From contig NZ_JH767536.1 of assembly GCF_000281085.1 (NCBI RefSeq), positions 60,723 to 116,659 on the forward strand: a stretch of DNA of 55,937 bases, given 5' to 3'. Origin of the DNA: Catenovulum agarivorans YM01 (GTDB lineage Bacteria > Pseudomonadota > Gammaproteobacteria > Enterobacterales > Alteromonadaceae). Shown piece by piece: positions 46,364 to 54,097 of this stretch. Both the position numbers and the translations under genes were made by a program. The number at the start of each line of letters is the position of its first letter. Position 1 is the first letter of the stretch. Under the pieces are notes generated by a model. That model was not told the origin of the DNA and made no database searches. It saw only the letters and a list, made by a program, of their open reading frames with translations.

Positions 46364-47671
46364 TCATAAACTCACACCAAAACGCTCGGCCACGGCCAAC
46401 GCACTTTTAACACCGTCTTCATGAAAACCATTAAACCAATATGCACCAGCAAAATGGGTATGGTTTTGCCCACAAATTTCACTGCGGCGAGCCTGTGCGG
46501 CAATACTGGTTTGATTAAATACGGGGTGATGATAAACAAACTGCTGAATAATTTTGTTTGGGTCAATTTGCTCAGTTTGATTAAGGGTGACACAAAAAGT
46601 GTGTTTAGATTTTAGCCCCTGCAAAATATTCATGTTGTAGGTAACACAAGCTGGGCGATTAAACTCGCTTTCAATGCTGGATAAACCAATTTGATAATTC
46701 CAACTAGCCCAGGCTAATTTGCGCTCAGGCAACAACGAAGTATCTGTATGTAACACGACTTGATTAGCACTATATGGAATGTCGGATAACACTTGTTGCT
46801 CAGCAACCGTTGCATCTTCTAACAAAGCCAAAGCTTGATCAGAATGGCAAGCCAGCACCACTTCATCGAAGTGTTGCACCTCGCCCGAATTAAACACAAT
46901 TTCAACGCCCTGCTCGTTTTTATCAAAATTACGACGAACAGATTTAATACCCGCGTTTAGCTTAATATTGTCTTTAAAACCTTGAATAAGGGGCTGAATA
47001 TATTGGTACGAACCACCTGGAATAACATACCACTGTGGTCGGTCTTGTATATTCAACAAACCATGGTTATAAAAAAACTGAACAAAAAAGCGCAGCGGAA
47101 AAGCTTCCATTTTAACTAAGCTAGTAGACCAAATAGCCGCGCCCATAGGCAAAATGTAGTTTTGTTTAAAGTAGTCAGAAAAATGGTTGTCTTGTAAAAA
47201 CTCGCCTAAGGTATGATCAAGCGGCAACTCGCTCCCTTCATCTAAGCCGGCATACAAGCGTTTGCACTGTTTGTTAAAGCGCACTATTTGTTTAAGCAAA
47301 CACCAAAATTTAGGATTTAAAATATTACGACGCTGGGCAAACAAACTGTTTAAATTATTACCATTGTACTCAAGCCCATTAAAATGATTCGTTACACTAA
47401 AACTCATTTCAGTAGGCTGTTTACCTACACCCAATTTACTCAGCAGCTTTAAAAAATTTGGATATGTACGGTCGTTAAACACGATAAAACCTGTGTCTAT
47501 CGCATGTTTTTCGCCTTGGTATTCAATTTCTTTAGTTGCAGTGTGGCCACCAATATAATCGTTTTGCTCAAACACAGTAACTTGGTGCTTTTGGCTAATT
47601 AAATAAGCGGCAGTTAAACCAGAAATACCTGAGCCGATAATAGCAACATTCTTACGAGAAGCTTGATTCAT
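46364..47671 (-). CDS. FAD/NAD-dependent amine-oxidase-like flavoprotein
   Basis: 435 residues from the ATG at 47671, which overlaps the SDR stop (TAATG). The dinucleotide motif VAIIGSGISGLTAAYLIS, the following VFEQNDYIGGHTAT, DTGFIVFNDRTYPNF, and the C-terminal CGQNHTHFAGAYWFNGFHEDGVKSAL identify the NAD(P)/FAD oxidoreductase group partnered with DUF1365 and Cfa. It probably acts on acyl chains in the singlet-oxygen-inducible lipid pathway. Confidence 0.92.
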   Translation of the reverse strand: MNQASRKNVAIIGSGISGLTAAYLISQKHQVTVFEQNDYIGGHTATKEIEYQGEKHAIDTGFIVFNDRTYPNFLKLLSKLGVGKQPTEMSFSVTNHFNGLEYNGNNLNSLFAQRRNILNPKFWCLLKQIVRFNKQCKRLYAGLDEGSELPLDHTLGEFLQDNHFSDYFKQNYILPMGAAIWSTSLVKMEAFPLRFFVQFFYNHGLLNIQDRPQWYVIPGGSYQYIQPLIQGFKDNIKLNAGIKSVRRNFDKNEQGVEIVFNSGEVQHFDEVVLACHSDQALALLEDATVAEQQVLSDIPYSANQVVLHTDTSLLPERKLAWASWNYQIGLSSIESEFNRPACVTYNMNILQGLKSKHTFCVTLNQTEQIDPNKIIQQFVYHHPVFNQTSIAAQARRSEICGQNHTHFAGAYWFNGFHEDGVKSALAVAERFGVSL

Positions 47672-48393
47672 TAAACAGTCATCCTTTGAGCGACTTTTTG
47701 CCATACAAAACGCGGCAACAGAGTAAAAAACTTAAGAAAACAAATAAAAGCGAATGGAAAATTAATCTCAGCTTTGCCAGCAGCTATACCTTTAACTATA
47801 GCTTGTGCAGCTTGTTCTGCCGAGATAATGCCTGGCATATCAAAATCATTTTTTGCAGTAAGTGGTGTTTCAACAAACCCAGGGTGAACCACACTAACGC
47901 CTATGCCATGTGGTTTTAGTTCTATTTCTAGAGTACGCGCCAAATAGGTTAAAGCAGCTTTAGAGCTACCATAAGCGGTTGCCCTTGGAAAAGGTAAAAA
48001 CTGCGCGCTAGAACTTACCAACACAAGTTGACCACCTTTTTTAATCAGTGGCAATAGGTGTTGTAAGCAATACCCAACAGAAATTAAGTTTGTATTGATA
48101 ACCCGCGCAAATAACTCACCATCAAATTGCATTGGGTTGTCGATATACTCGCAACTGCCCGCGTTTAAAATAACAATATCAAGTAGAGATAAATTATCAG
48201 TAGCTGATTTAATCTCTTTACTGTTGGTTAAATCACAGACAAAAGGATGAAGGTTTGGGCGGTGCAAACAAAGCTCAACTAACCTTTGTTTGTTACGGCC
48301 ACCAGCGAACACCTCGTTGCCCTGTTCAGCGTAATGCAAAGCCAGTGCTTTACCAATGCCTGATGATGCACCAGTGATTAATATAGATTTCAA
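47671..48393 (-). CDS. Short-chain dehydrogenase/reductase
   Basis: 240 residues. The cofactor motif TGASSGIGKALA (7-18), NAG at ILNAGS, catalytic Ser in VLVSSSAQ and YGSSK (Tyr-x3-Lys) are present, followed by PGFVETPLT. It is the first gene of the five-gene lipid operon. A 200-base hairpin repeat sits right in front of it, separating it from a predicted ECF promoter at 48627-48654. Confidence 0.93.
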   Translation of the reverse strand: MKSILITGASSGIGKALALHYAEQGNEVFAGGRNKQRLVELCLHRPNLHPFVCDLTNSKEIKSATDNLSLLDIVILNAGSCEYIDNPMQFDGELFARVINTNLISVGYCLQHLLPLIKKGGQLVLVSSSAQFLPFPRATAYGSSKAALTYLARTLEIELKPHGIGVSVVHPGFVETPLTAKNDFDMPGIISAEQAAQAIVKGIAAGKAEINFPFAFICFLKFFTLLPRFVWQKVAQRMTV

Positions 48394-48411
48394 CCTACAC
48401 CTACCTGATAT

Positions 48412-48611
48412 ATAACCTGAACTCGGGATAACAAATTGCTTTCTAGCGGCTATTTTTCCTTATAACTACGTTGAATTCGCTAGTAATAGCCAGCTATTAC
48501 GTACGCAAATTCGCCTTGTCCTAAGAAAAAATATCACACTAGAACTGGAATAATTCTATTGTTTAATAGATTCAGTGCGCCAGCTAACTTGTTATCCCGA
48601 GTTCAGGTTAT
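48412..48611. repeat. 200-base inverted-repeat element (MITE-like)
   Basis: Perfect 23-base terminal inverted repeats (48412-48434 and 48589-48611; core ACCTGAACTCGGGATAACAA). The interior continues the symmetry imperfectly: TTCTAG...TATTTTTCCTTA..GAATTCGC..TAATAGC mirrors TAATAGCTG...GCGAATTTGC...TTTTTTCTTAG...TTCTAG. The whole element can fold into one long hairpin. No transposase ORF. It lies 18 bases before the SDR start codon. Confidence 0.85.
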
Positions 48612-48626
48612 GCTAAATAATAGGTT

Positions 48627-48654
48627 GATACGATGGGGGTTAGAATTTAGATCA
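48627..48654 (-). promoter_or_regulatory. ECF (RpoE-ChrR type) promoter of the SDR-Cfa operon
   Basis: On the minus strand TGATCT (48654-48649), 16 bases, CGTATC (48632-48627). It matches the site in front of the LON-RpoE-ChrR operon in both boxes and spacing. The resulting transcript would begin with the hairpin element and have a 5' leader of about 220 bases. Confidence 0.68.
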
Positions 48655-48663
48655 AATAAAGAT

Positions 48664-49092
48664 TTAAACCGCAGCTCTATTTTTTATGCTACGGACAAAA
48701 CCACCTAAAATTGGTACATGCTCATACAACATAGCGCCGACATCAAAGTAGTCGCGATGGCAAATAACCTTATTGCCGACGAACTTAAGCCGAGAATGCC
48801 CTTCAACTAAAATGGTTTGGCCCTTTTTAAGTTTGGGGTGTTGGAAATGCATGGTCCAATACAAAAAAATCTGCTGCTCAGCGAAGTGGCTTGATTCAAT
48901 TTCAAACCGGCAAGACTGCACGTTTTCATACATATTAGCGAAGTATTGAGTGAGGTTTTCAAGACCCGAAATAATATGCAGCGGGTCTTGAAACATAACC
49001 TTGGCATCGTAAATATCCGCCAAGGTTTCTAGGTTATCCTTTGATAATGACTGATAAACTTTTACAAAATTCTCAACCAAGTTCTTGTCCAT
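48664..49092 (-). CDS. NTF2-like (SnoaL-like) protein
   Basis: 142 residues with the NTF2-like opening FVKVYQSLSKDNLETLADIYDAKVMFQDPLHIISGLENL and the later IFLYWTMHF...VEGHSRLKFVGNKVICHRDYFDVGAMLYEHVPILG. This variant is a regular member of RpoE-ChrR loci. A strong AGGTGG ribosome site precedes the ATG. The cone-shaped fold may bind a small hydrophobic ligand; no activity is known. I found no TGATC-type promoter directly in front of it. Confidence 0.88.
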   Translation of the reverse strand: MDKNLVENFVKVYQSLSKDNLETLADIYDAKVMFQDPLHIISGLENLTQYFANMYENVQSCRFEIESSHFAEQQIFLYWTMHFQHPKLKKGQTILVEGHSRLKFVGNKVICHRDYFDVGAMLYEHVPILGGFVRSIKNRAAV

Positions 49093-49350
49093 AATCCACC
49101 TAAAATAACGTAATTAGCTTTACCAACGCTGCATGTAATAGAACCCCGGGGTAAATGGCTTCGTTGTTGATTTCCGGAGCATCAAAGCATAATCGTCACA
49201 AAGACGCTGTGAATATATCCCTATACGCTTCGCTTTTTCATCCCTGAAAAAGAGACTTTGCTCTCATTATTGCTTTCACGCTCTCAGCTTTCAGTTGCCT
49301 GCAAATCCTCAATAACATTGAATGCCATAAAAGGAATAACACTCAAAGCG

Positions 49351-49472
49351 AAGGTTAGCATTAGAGCAATGGTTTGAGAAAAACTTCAATCGGCATGGAT
49401 GCCGTTTGCGAGCTGACAAGGACGTACTCGTAGCGTTTTTTCGAAAACCATGGTCTAAGGTCAACCTGAACG
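49351..49472. repeat. 122-base hairpin repeat, copy 1
   Basis: Near-identical to 49509-49630 (a handful of changes). Each copy is internally palindromic: AGGTTAGCATTAGAGCAATGGTTTGAGAAAAA-like left arm mirrors a right arm GTTTTTTCGAAAACCATGGTCTAAGG..AACCT. The centre has GGCATGGATGCC and GCGAGCT...ACTCG. Confidence 0.82.
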
Positions 49473-49508
49473 ATCTACCACTATAGCGCTAAACTAGAAC
49501 ACATAGTG

Positions 49509-49630
49509 AAGGTTCGCATTAGAGCGATGGTTTGAGAAAAACTTCAATCGGCATTGACGCCGTTTGCGAGCTTACATGGACGTACTCGTAGCGTTTTTTC
49601 GAAAACCATGGTCTAAGGCAAACCTGAACG
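49509..49630. repeat. 122-base hairpin repeat, copy 2
   Basis: Second copy of 49351-49472, separated by 36 bases. It ends 14 bases past the chrR stop, so it could also act as a transcription-ending or RNA-protecting hairpin for that operon. Confidence 0.82.
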
Positions 49631-49643
49631 GGCTAGCATTGAC

Positions 49644-50318
49644 CTAATAAATAAACCTTCCTATCGGATTAAGCAACTTCGACAAACCTTGGGTAAATAC
49701 CGGCGCATCATCCGCAACAGTTAAACACAAACACCCATCGTTAGACACAGGACTATGGGTAAAACTCTGATCCAACCAAATAAAGTCGCCTTTAGAATAA
49801 CTGCACATCTCATCCTCGAACGAGCCATCTAACAACACAGTTACCTCATAACCCTTGTGCGTATGCATAGGCACACTGCCACCCGCGCCAATTTGCAACA
49901 AATAACTGCGCACAGTTCCTTCATCTAAATCTAAGCGAGCACGAGAAAGCTTACCCACACCTTGAAACTTAGCCCAATTAACTGAATTTAGCGCGCGCGG
50001 CAAATTAACCTGCTTACCAGCGTACTCAACTGTGCAAACAGTTGGTTCTTCATCTACATAATCACCTTTTTGACTGGTAATTTGCGCAATCATTAAATCT
50101 TCAAAGTCGTCGTCTAAATCCACTTCAACATTATTAAAAACCGACTCGTCTTCAATGCTAAAAACCTCATCAGCTTTTGCTTGAGTTAACAAAGTAATGG
50201 CCTGTTGGCACTCGTCACATAATTCAACGTGAGCAGAAATAGCAATATTTAAAGCTGCTGGAAGTTCGCCAGCCACAAACGCAGCCAACAACTCATGTTT
50301 TGGATGATGCTTAATCAT
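49644..50318 (-). CDS. chrR: ChrR-family anti-sigma factor
   Basis: 224 residues. The N-terminal zinc anti-sigma domain has the HxxxCxxC motif (His 30, Cys 34, Cys 37) plus His near the start (HHPKH). The C-terminal cupin domain has HTHKGYE and FTHSP metal ligands. In Rhodobacter sphaeroides ChrR the cupin is needed for release of sigma-E under singlet oxygen. The start overlaps the sigma factor stop by 4 bases (ATGA), which is normal for a sigma/anti-sigma pair. Confidence 0.94.
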   Translation of the reverse strand: MIKHHPKHELLAAFVAGELPAALNIAISAHVELCDECQQAITLLTQAKADEVFSIEDESVFNNVEVDLDDDFEDLMIAQITSQKGDYVDEEPTVCTVEYAGKQVNLPRALNSVNWAKFQGVGKLSRARLDLDEGTVRSYLLQIGAGGSVPMHTHKGYEVTVLLDGSFEDEMCSYSKGDFIWLDQSFTHSPVSNDGCLCLTVADDAPVFTQGLSKLLNPIGRFIY

Positions 50319-50944
50319 GAGTTTTCCTCAATTTGTTGTCTAAGTTTACCCAAGGCCAAACGCAAACGCGATTTAACCGTACCAAGCGGAATATTTAACT
50401 GCTGTGCCAACTCCTCTTGAGTTAACTCATTAAAATAAACGCCGCGTACCACCTGCTTTTGCGCCTCTGGTAAAGCATCAGCATATTTGGCAAGTTGTTG
50501 TTTAAGTAAATGGTCGGCAAATTCTTCGGTGTCAACATCGGCTGCGTGTGCGTCGACAATTGGCCAAATATCGTCACTTAAACAATCTTCTTTATTGGTT
50601 TGCATTTTGCGCAACATATCAAACGACAAATTACGCATAATGGTATACACCCAAGTGGTAACCGCACCTTTGTCGGCGTTATATAGATGCGCTTTGCGCC
50701 ATACAAGCGACATAGTTTCTTGCAATAAATCGTTAGCTAACGCCTCCGAATTAAACTGCTTAAAACCAAAGCTTTTAATTTTGGGCGCAAAGCTTTTAAA
50801 CAGCAGCGCAAAGCTTTTTTTGTCGCGCTTAAGCGCAACAGCAATTAACCATTGTTTGAGTTCAGCCGACTGCTCTGGTGTAAGCATCGACCTTTTGTTT
50901 TCCACTTGGCTTTGATTCATATTGCCATTTGATGTTTGCAGCAT
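50315..50944 (-). CDS. rpoE: ECF sigma factor of the RpoE-ChrR type (ECF11)
   Basis: 209 residues. Region 2 (ALLFKSFAPKIKSFGFKQF...ALANDLLQETMSLVWRKAHLYNADKGAVTTWVYTIMRNLSFDMLRK) and region 4 (ADALPEAQKQVVRGVYFNELTQEELAQQLNIPLGTVKSRLRLALGKLR) are complete. It is followed directly by its ChrR anti-sigma factor. Three promoters with TGAWCY and CGTA boxes at 16-base spacing are in this window and fit this sigma type. The upstream LON-domain gene ends 27 bases before, so it is in the same transcript. Confidence 0.95.
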   Translation of the reverse strand: MLQTSNGNMNQSQVENKRSMLTPEQSAELKQWLIAVALKRDKKSFALLFKSFAPKIKSFGFKQFNSEALANDLLQETMSLVWRKAHLYNADKGAVTTWVYTIMRNLSFDMLRKMQTNKEDCLSDDIWPIVDAHAADVDTEEFADHLLKQQLAKYADALPEAQKQVVRGVYFNELTQEELAQQLNIPLGTVKSRLRLALGKLRQQIEENS

Positions 50945-50971
50945 AAAAAATTATCACCAATCGACTCACGT

Positions 50972-51571
50972 TTAGCTGTATTTACGCGGGTGCTCAGTAA
51001 TTGGATCACTTTTGTTTTCACCATTAATTATAGTGGCTAAAAACGACAAGCAATCATCAAAACTGTTAGGCAATAAAAATTCAAGCTTTTTTTCAACTGG
51101 CAAGGGTAAAAGCTCAATAAAACGTGCGCATACCCAGGTAGGATTATCAAATTCAGGTTTTGCATACATTTTGGCGTACTCAGGCATACTGCGGTGAATT
51201 TCTTGTAGAGCAAGTGACAACTTGCGCGATTTACTGCACAAATCTGCCTGCGGCCAATGGTTTACTGGCTGAACTTTGGCAACACGTAAACCGTCGTCCT
51301 CAACTTTAATATCAGAAATTTCCACCAACTCACGCGTACAAATATCAATAATTAATAAGCCGTCGTCACGTTGGGCAAAGTCGACAATATCAACCCAAGC
51401 CCCAAGTTTTGACGTATTAAAATCAGCATCCGGCAAATAAGTAGACAACACAAAACCCTGCCCACTCGCCGCCTGCTTAACTAAACGCAAATACCTAGGC
51501 TCGAATATTTTTAACTGAGTAACGCCTTTAGGAAATAAAACCAAAGGCAATGGAAACACACCTAATTGCAT
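50972..51571 (-). CDS. LON substrate-binding-domain protein
   Basis: 199 residues consisting of the N-terminal substrate-binding (LAN/ASB) domain of Lon protease alone: MQLGVFPLPLVLFPKGVTQLKIFEPRYLRLVKQA, GVWVDIVDF-like GAWVDIVDFAQRDDGLLIIDICTRELVEI. There is no AAA or protease part. It has a TGATCC-CGTAAA promoter immediately upstream and precedes rpoE-chrR in the same operon, so it is probably part of the oxidative response; its job is unknown. Confidence 0.88.
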   Translation of the reverse strand: MQLGVFPLPLVLFPKGVTQLKIFEPRYLRLVKQAASGQGFVLSTYLPDADFNTSKLGAWVDIVDFAQRDDGLLIIDICTRELVEISDIKVEDDGLRVAKVQPVNHWPQADLCSKSRKLSLALQEIHRSMPEYAKMYAKPEFDNPTWVCARFIELLPLPVEKKLEFLLPNSFDDCLSFLATIINGENKSDPITEHPRKYS

Positions 51572-51602
51572 ACAAAAACTTAATTGTGGATAGATGTGTT
51601 AA

Positions 51603-51630
51603 TTTACGAAGGGTGAATAAAAAGGGATCA
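51603..51630 (-). promoter_or_regulatory. ECF (RpoE-ChrR type) promoter of LON-rpoE-chrR
   Basis: On the minus strand TGATCC (51630-51625), 16 bases, CGTAAA (51608-51603), placing the transcript start about 25 bases before the gene start at 51571. This predicts positive autoregulation of the sigma factor. Confidence 0.7.
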
Positions 51631-51697
51631 GTAAAACAAAAGCAGCCAAACTTTTTAACCCTTATTGATTTGTTTGTTATGTTTAATTACACTCAGT

Positions 51698-51715
51698 GGT
51701 ACAGAATTAAGTACA
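51698..51715 (+). promoter_or_regulatory. YefM-YoeB operator
   Basis: GGTACA (51698-51703) and AGTACA (51710-51715) are 12 bases apart centre to centre. They match the TGTACA-core hexamers and 12-base spacing reported for the Escherichia coli yefM-yoeB operator. They lie 10 bases before the antitoxin start. Confidence 0.6.
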
Positions 51716-51725
51716 GGATATTTTT

Positions 51726-51977
51726 ATGGATGCGATTAGCTACACCACAGCACGAGCAAACCTAGCAAAAACAATGGAAAAAGTTTGCGCAGATCATGCA
51801 CCAGTAATAATTACCCGAAAAAGCGAAAGCCCAGTTGTAATGATGTCTTTAGAAGATTTCGAAGCAATGCAAGAAACAACATACTTATTAAGATCGCCAG
51901 CCAACGCTAGAGCGCTTTTAGAATCTATTGCTGAGTTGGAAGCTGGTAATGGTACAGAAAGAGAATTAATTGAGTGA
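51726..51977 (+). CDS. yefM: Type II antitoxin YefM (Phd/YefM family)
   Basis: 83 residues: N-terminal DNA-binding Phd/YefM fold (MDAISYTTARANLAKTMEKVCADHAPVIITRKSESPVVMMSLEDFEAMQETTYLLRSPANA) and a C-terminal toxin-binding tail (LLESIAELEAGNGTERELIE). It represses its own operon with YoeB. The stop overlaps the toxin start (GTGA). Confidence 0.95.
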   Translation: MDAISYTTARANLAKTMEKVCADHAPVIITRKSESPVVMMSLEDFEAMQETTYLLRSPANARALLESIAELEAGNGTERELIE

Positions 51978-52228
51978 AATTAACGTTTTCGACAACAGCT
52001 TGGGAACAATATTTATACTGGCAAAGTACCGACAAAAAGATACTCAAAAGAATAAACACGCTTATAAAAGACATTCAACGTGAACCATATGAAGGTATCG
52101 GAAAGCCAGAGCCATTGAAACATGGCCTTTCAGGTTATTGGTCTAGAAGAATTAATGATGAGCACAGAATTGTTTATAAATATCAAAACGAAACAATTTT
52201 GATAGCACAACTGCGTTACCACTATTAA
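51974..52228 (+). CDS. yoeB: Type II toxin YoeB, ribosome-dependent mRNA endonuclease
   Basis: 84 residues, the length of E. coli YoeB. It starts with GTG overlapping the antitoxin stop. The catalytic set is in place: the Glu of KPEPLKHGLSGYWSRRI, the Arg of DEHRIVYK, and the C-terminal His-Tyr (RYHY). It cleaves mRNA in the ribosomal A site when the antitoxin is degraded. Confidence 0.95.
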   Translation: MKLTFSTTAWEQYLYWQSTDKKILKRINTLIKDIQREPYEGIGKPEPLKHGLSGYWSRRINDEHRIVYKYQNETILIAQLRYHY

Positions 52229-52230
52229 AC

Positions 52231-52306
52231 AAAAGTAAAATAGAGTTTACTTTTACAATAGAAACTAATTTAAAGCCGATAAAAGTAAATTTTAAATTAC
52301 TTTTAT
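52231..52306. repeat. Two tandem AT-rich hairpins with the same stem
   Basis: AAAAGTAAA-ATAGAG-TTTACTTTT (52231-52254) and ATAAAAGTAA-N8-TTACTTTTAT (52279-52306) are perfect stems of 9 and 10 bp sharing AAAAGTAA. They fill the gap between yoeB and the convergent DUF2726 gene and overlap the stop of the latter. They may serve as weak bidirectional terminators. Confidence 0.5.
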
Positions 52307-52965
52307 GAATCGATATACCGACAAGCTGGAAAGGCACTACAAGCCAAAAATTCATTACCTTTATTTTTGCCACGCTGAGCAGTTTTAGTAATTAACTGCG
52401 ACTGGCATTTTGGGCAAGTTTTATTGCTTGGGCTATCAAAGGAAGGCTGTTGAACATCAGTTGCCATTGGGGTAACTACTGACTCTTCAGCAACAAATAG
52501 TTGGTTGCGAATGTCATCCACTGCATACTTAGCTCTAGCTTTAAATCTATGAAGTTTTAAGCCAGCAGACTCGCAAGCTGATTCTACAAATACATCACGC
52601 AAGTGGGTTTTAGCTTTTTTATGCGAAGCGTCATCCAATTCAATTACTGCGATAACAGACAAATCATTGGCATCGCATAAAACAAAATCAAAATGTTTGG
52701 CTGATATTTTATTAAAAGCTATTTGCCAATGCTTGCGTCCTAATCCTTTGGCTGGCTTTAACACATCGGCAATTCGTACTTTGCCCATAACTACAACATG
52801 GCTTGGGCATGCAAGTTGTAACGCACCTAAAAACGACCTTTCTGCAGCAGTAAATAAGGGGCCAATTTTGGTATAACGATAACGTCTACCTCTGTTTAAA
52901 AAGCCCAACAATATGCCATAAACAATGCACAGAATGATGAATAATAAGATAAGTGACCAACTCAT
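52303..52965 (-). CDS. DUF2726 protein with C4 zinc finger
   Basis: 220 residues: an N-terminal membrane helix (~3-22), a DUF2726 domain (~38-150, with IADVLKPAKG, FDFVLCDANDLSVIAVIELDDASH, a restriction-endonuclease-like core), and a C-terminal topoisomerase-type zinc finger (CPKCQSQL...FLACSAFPACRYI). The D-...-ExD pattern fits a PD-(D/E)xK nuclease fold, but activity is unproven. AAGGAAG precedes the ATG. Confidence 0.87.
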   Translation of the reverse strand: MSWSLILLFIILCIVYGILLGFLNRGRRYRYTKIGPLFTAAERSFLGALQLACPSHVVVMGKVRIADVLKPAKGLGRKHWQIAFNKISAKHFDFVLCDANDLSVIAVIELDDASHKKAKTHLRDVFVESACESAGLKLHRFKARAKYAVDDIRNQLFVAEESVVTPMATDVQQPSFDSPSNKTCPKCQSQLITKTAQRGKNKGNEFLACSAFPACRYIDS

Positions 52966-53050
52966 GTTTCTTCCTTAAAACTAACTTGCAAGCTCAATTG
53001 CACCAAAGTGTTGTTTAGGGCAGATAACCCCAAACAACGCGGCTATCAGA

Positions 53051-53767
53051 TTAACCCACCGACAAATTACTTGGCCAAATAAAATATGCGCCAAAGCGTT
53101 TACTAAATTTAAATTCGCCACCTGCAACTTTGCCTTGATCAGTTAATTGGTGTTTATCATCCGCTAAGGTTAAATAACCTAGCTCAATGCATTTATCTAA
53201 AAAATCGCCTGTTTTTAAGCCAAGTTGTTTAGCCAACTTGGAAGACGAAAGCTTATCTGCTGCTGGCTCTTCGGTTTGCTCAGTTTTCTCAACTGCGTTG
53301 GCTAGCTCTTCTGATGGTTTAACCTTTTCTAACGAGATACGAATTTCGTCGCTGATACGAATAATACGTTGGGCTTCGTCTACTGCGTCGCGATAAATTT
53401 CTTCGTCGTCAGCGCGCGATACAAAAATGCCCATTTCGTTATTATTAACTTGGCTAAATTCGTACAAATTTAGGCTGGTAATAATGCAAGACTCTTCGTT
53501 GATATAACATTTAGCATGCAAGTTTTTGCAAAAGCTAGTACGAACAAAAGTTAACTCTTTCAACCAGTTAATTTCCTCTGGTTGCAACTCACTTTTGCCA
53601 TAAACAATGCGAACATCAATTTTAAGACGATTTTTGTCTTCGAGCAGTTCTTTAATGCGATCGTTTAATTTTAAAAATGGGCTGATAAGAATAAGTTTGT
53701 CTTGTGCGTTTTTTATTAGCTCTTCAAGGTAATAATTTGTTGCACTGGTATTTAAAAATTTAGCCAT
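53051..53767 (-). CDS. Phospholipase D-like (single HKD-type) protein with C-terminal winged-helix-like part
   Basis: 238 residues. The PLDc_2-like domain (~10-150) carries LILISPFL, NLHAKCYINEE (the H-x-K motif without the usual following Asp), ITSLNLYEFS and NNEMGIFV. The tail (~175-238, SKLAKQLGLKTGDFLDKCIELGYLTLADDKHQLTDQGKVAG) looks like a winged helix. Proteins of this layout are often nucleases (Nuc/BfiI-like) rather than lipases and occur in defence-rich regions. AAGGAGA precedes the ATG. Confidence 0.82.
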   Translation of the reverse strand: MAKFLNTSATNYYLEELIKNAQDKLILISPFLKLNDRIKELLEDKNRLKIDVRIVYGKSELQPEEINWLKELTFVRTSFCKNLHAKCYINEESCIITSLNLYEFSQVNNNEMGIFVSRADDEEIYRDAVDEAQRIIRISDEIRISLEKVKPSEELANAVEKTEQTEEPAADKLSSSKLAKQLGLKTGDFLDKCIELGYLTLADDKHQLTDQGKVAGGEFKFSKRFGAYFIWPSNLSVG

Positions 53768-54018
53768 ATCTAATCTCCTTGATATCCGTGATATTTAGCT
53801 GGTTTGGATTTGAATAATTCCCAAAGTGTAAAGTATTGTATTGCTTAAATTAATCGCTGGCAAAGGGGTTTTGCTAGTTTGATGAAGTAGCTTCATTTAA
53901 TAGTACCCAGTTAGAAAAATATAAGCTAAGTGCCTCACGCGAAAGTTGGGCTCTAGGATATTTAATGCCGGCTAAAGCTAGTTAGGGGACTCAATTTAAA
54001 TACGGAATAAAAATTTAA

Positions 54019-54097
54019 CGCCTCAATAACCGACTCAGCTATGCTGCGTCCGGCGCTGAAGGCGCTAAGTTAACTCCCTTGCAGCGCCTTGTTAGCC
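54019..54097 (-). other. attC-like recombination site
   Basis: R'' box GGCTAAC (54097-54091), followed by AAGGCGCTGCAAGG, internal GGCGCT/AGCGCC symmetry, and R' box GTTAAAT (54019-54013, fits GTTRRRY). The stop codon of the gene lies inside the R'' box, typical of cassette genes. L''/L' pairing is imperfect, so the site may be atypical. Confidence 0.55.

Larger units (their letters stand above)
49093..49643. other. 551-base intergenic stretch with repeats
   Basis: Between the NTF2-like gene and chrR. It holds the 10-base palindrome ACCCCGGGGT (49143-49152), a repeat-like segment with AGGGAT motifs (49190-49270), and two 122-base direct repeats (listed separately). No gene was found. Any transcript from rpoE-chrR into the NTF2-like gene would have to pass through these hairpins. 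Confidence 0.6.

Noticed and set aside
49351-49630. Possible CRISPR-like direct repeats
   Set aside because: Only two copies, unit length 122 bases with internal palindrome, no short regular repeats or cas genes.
50487-50915. Plus-strand 142-residue ORF inside the sigma factor gene
   Set aside because: Antisense shadow of rpoE; composition is that of a reversed coding strand.
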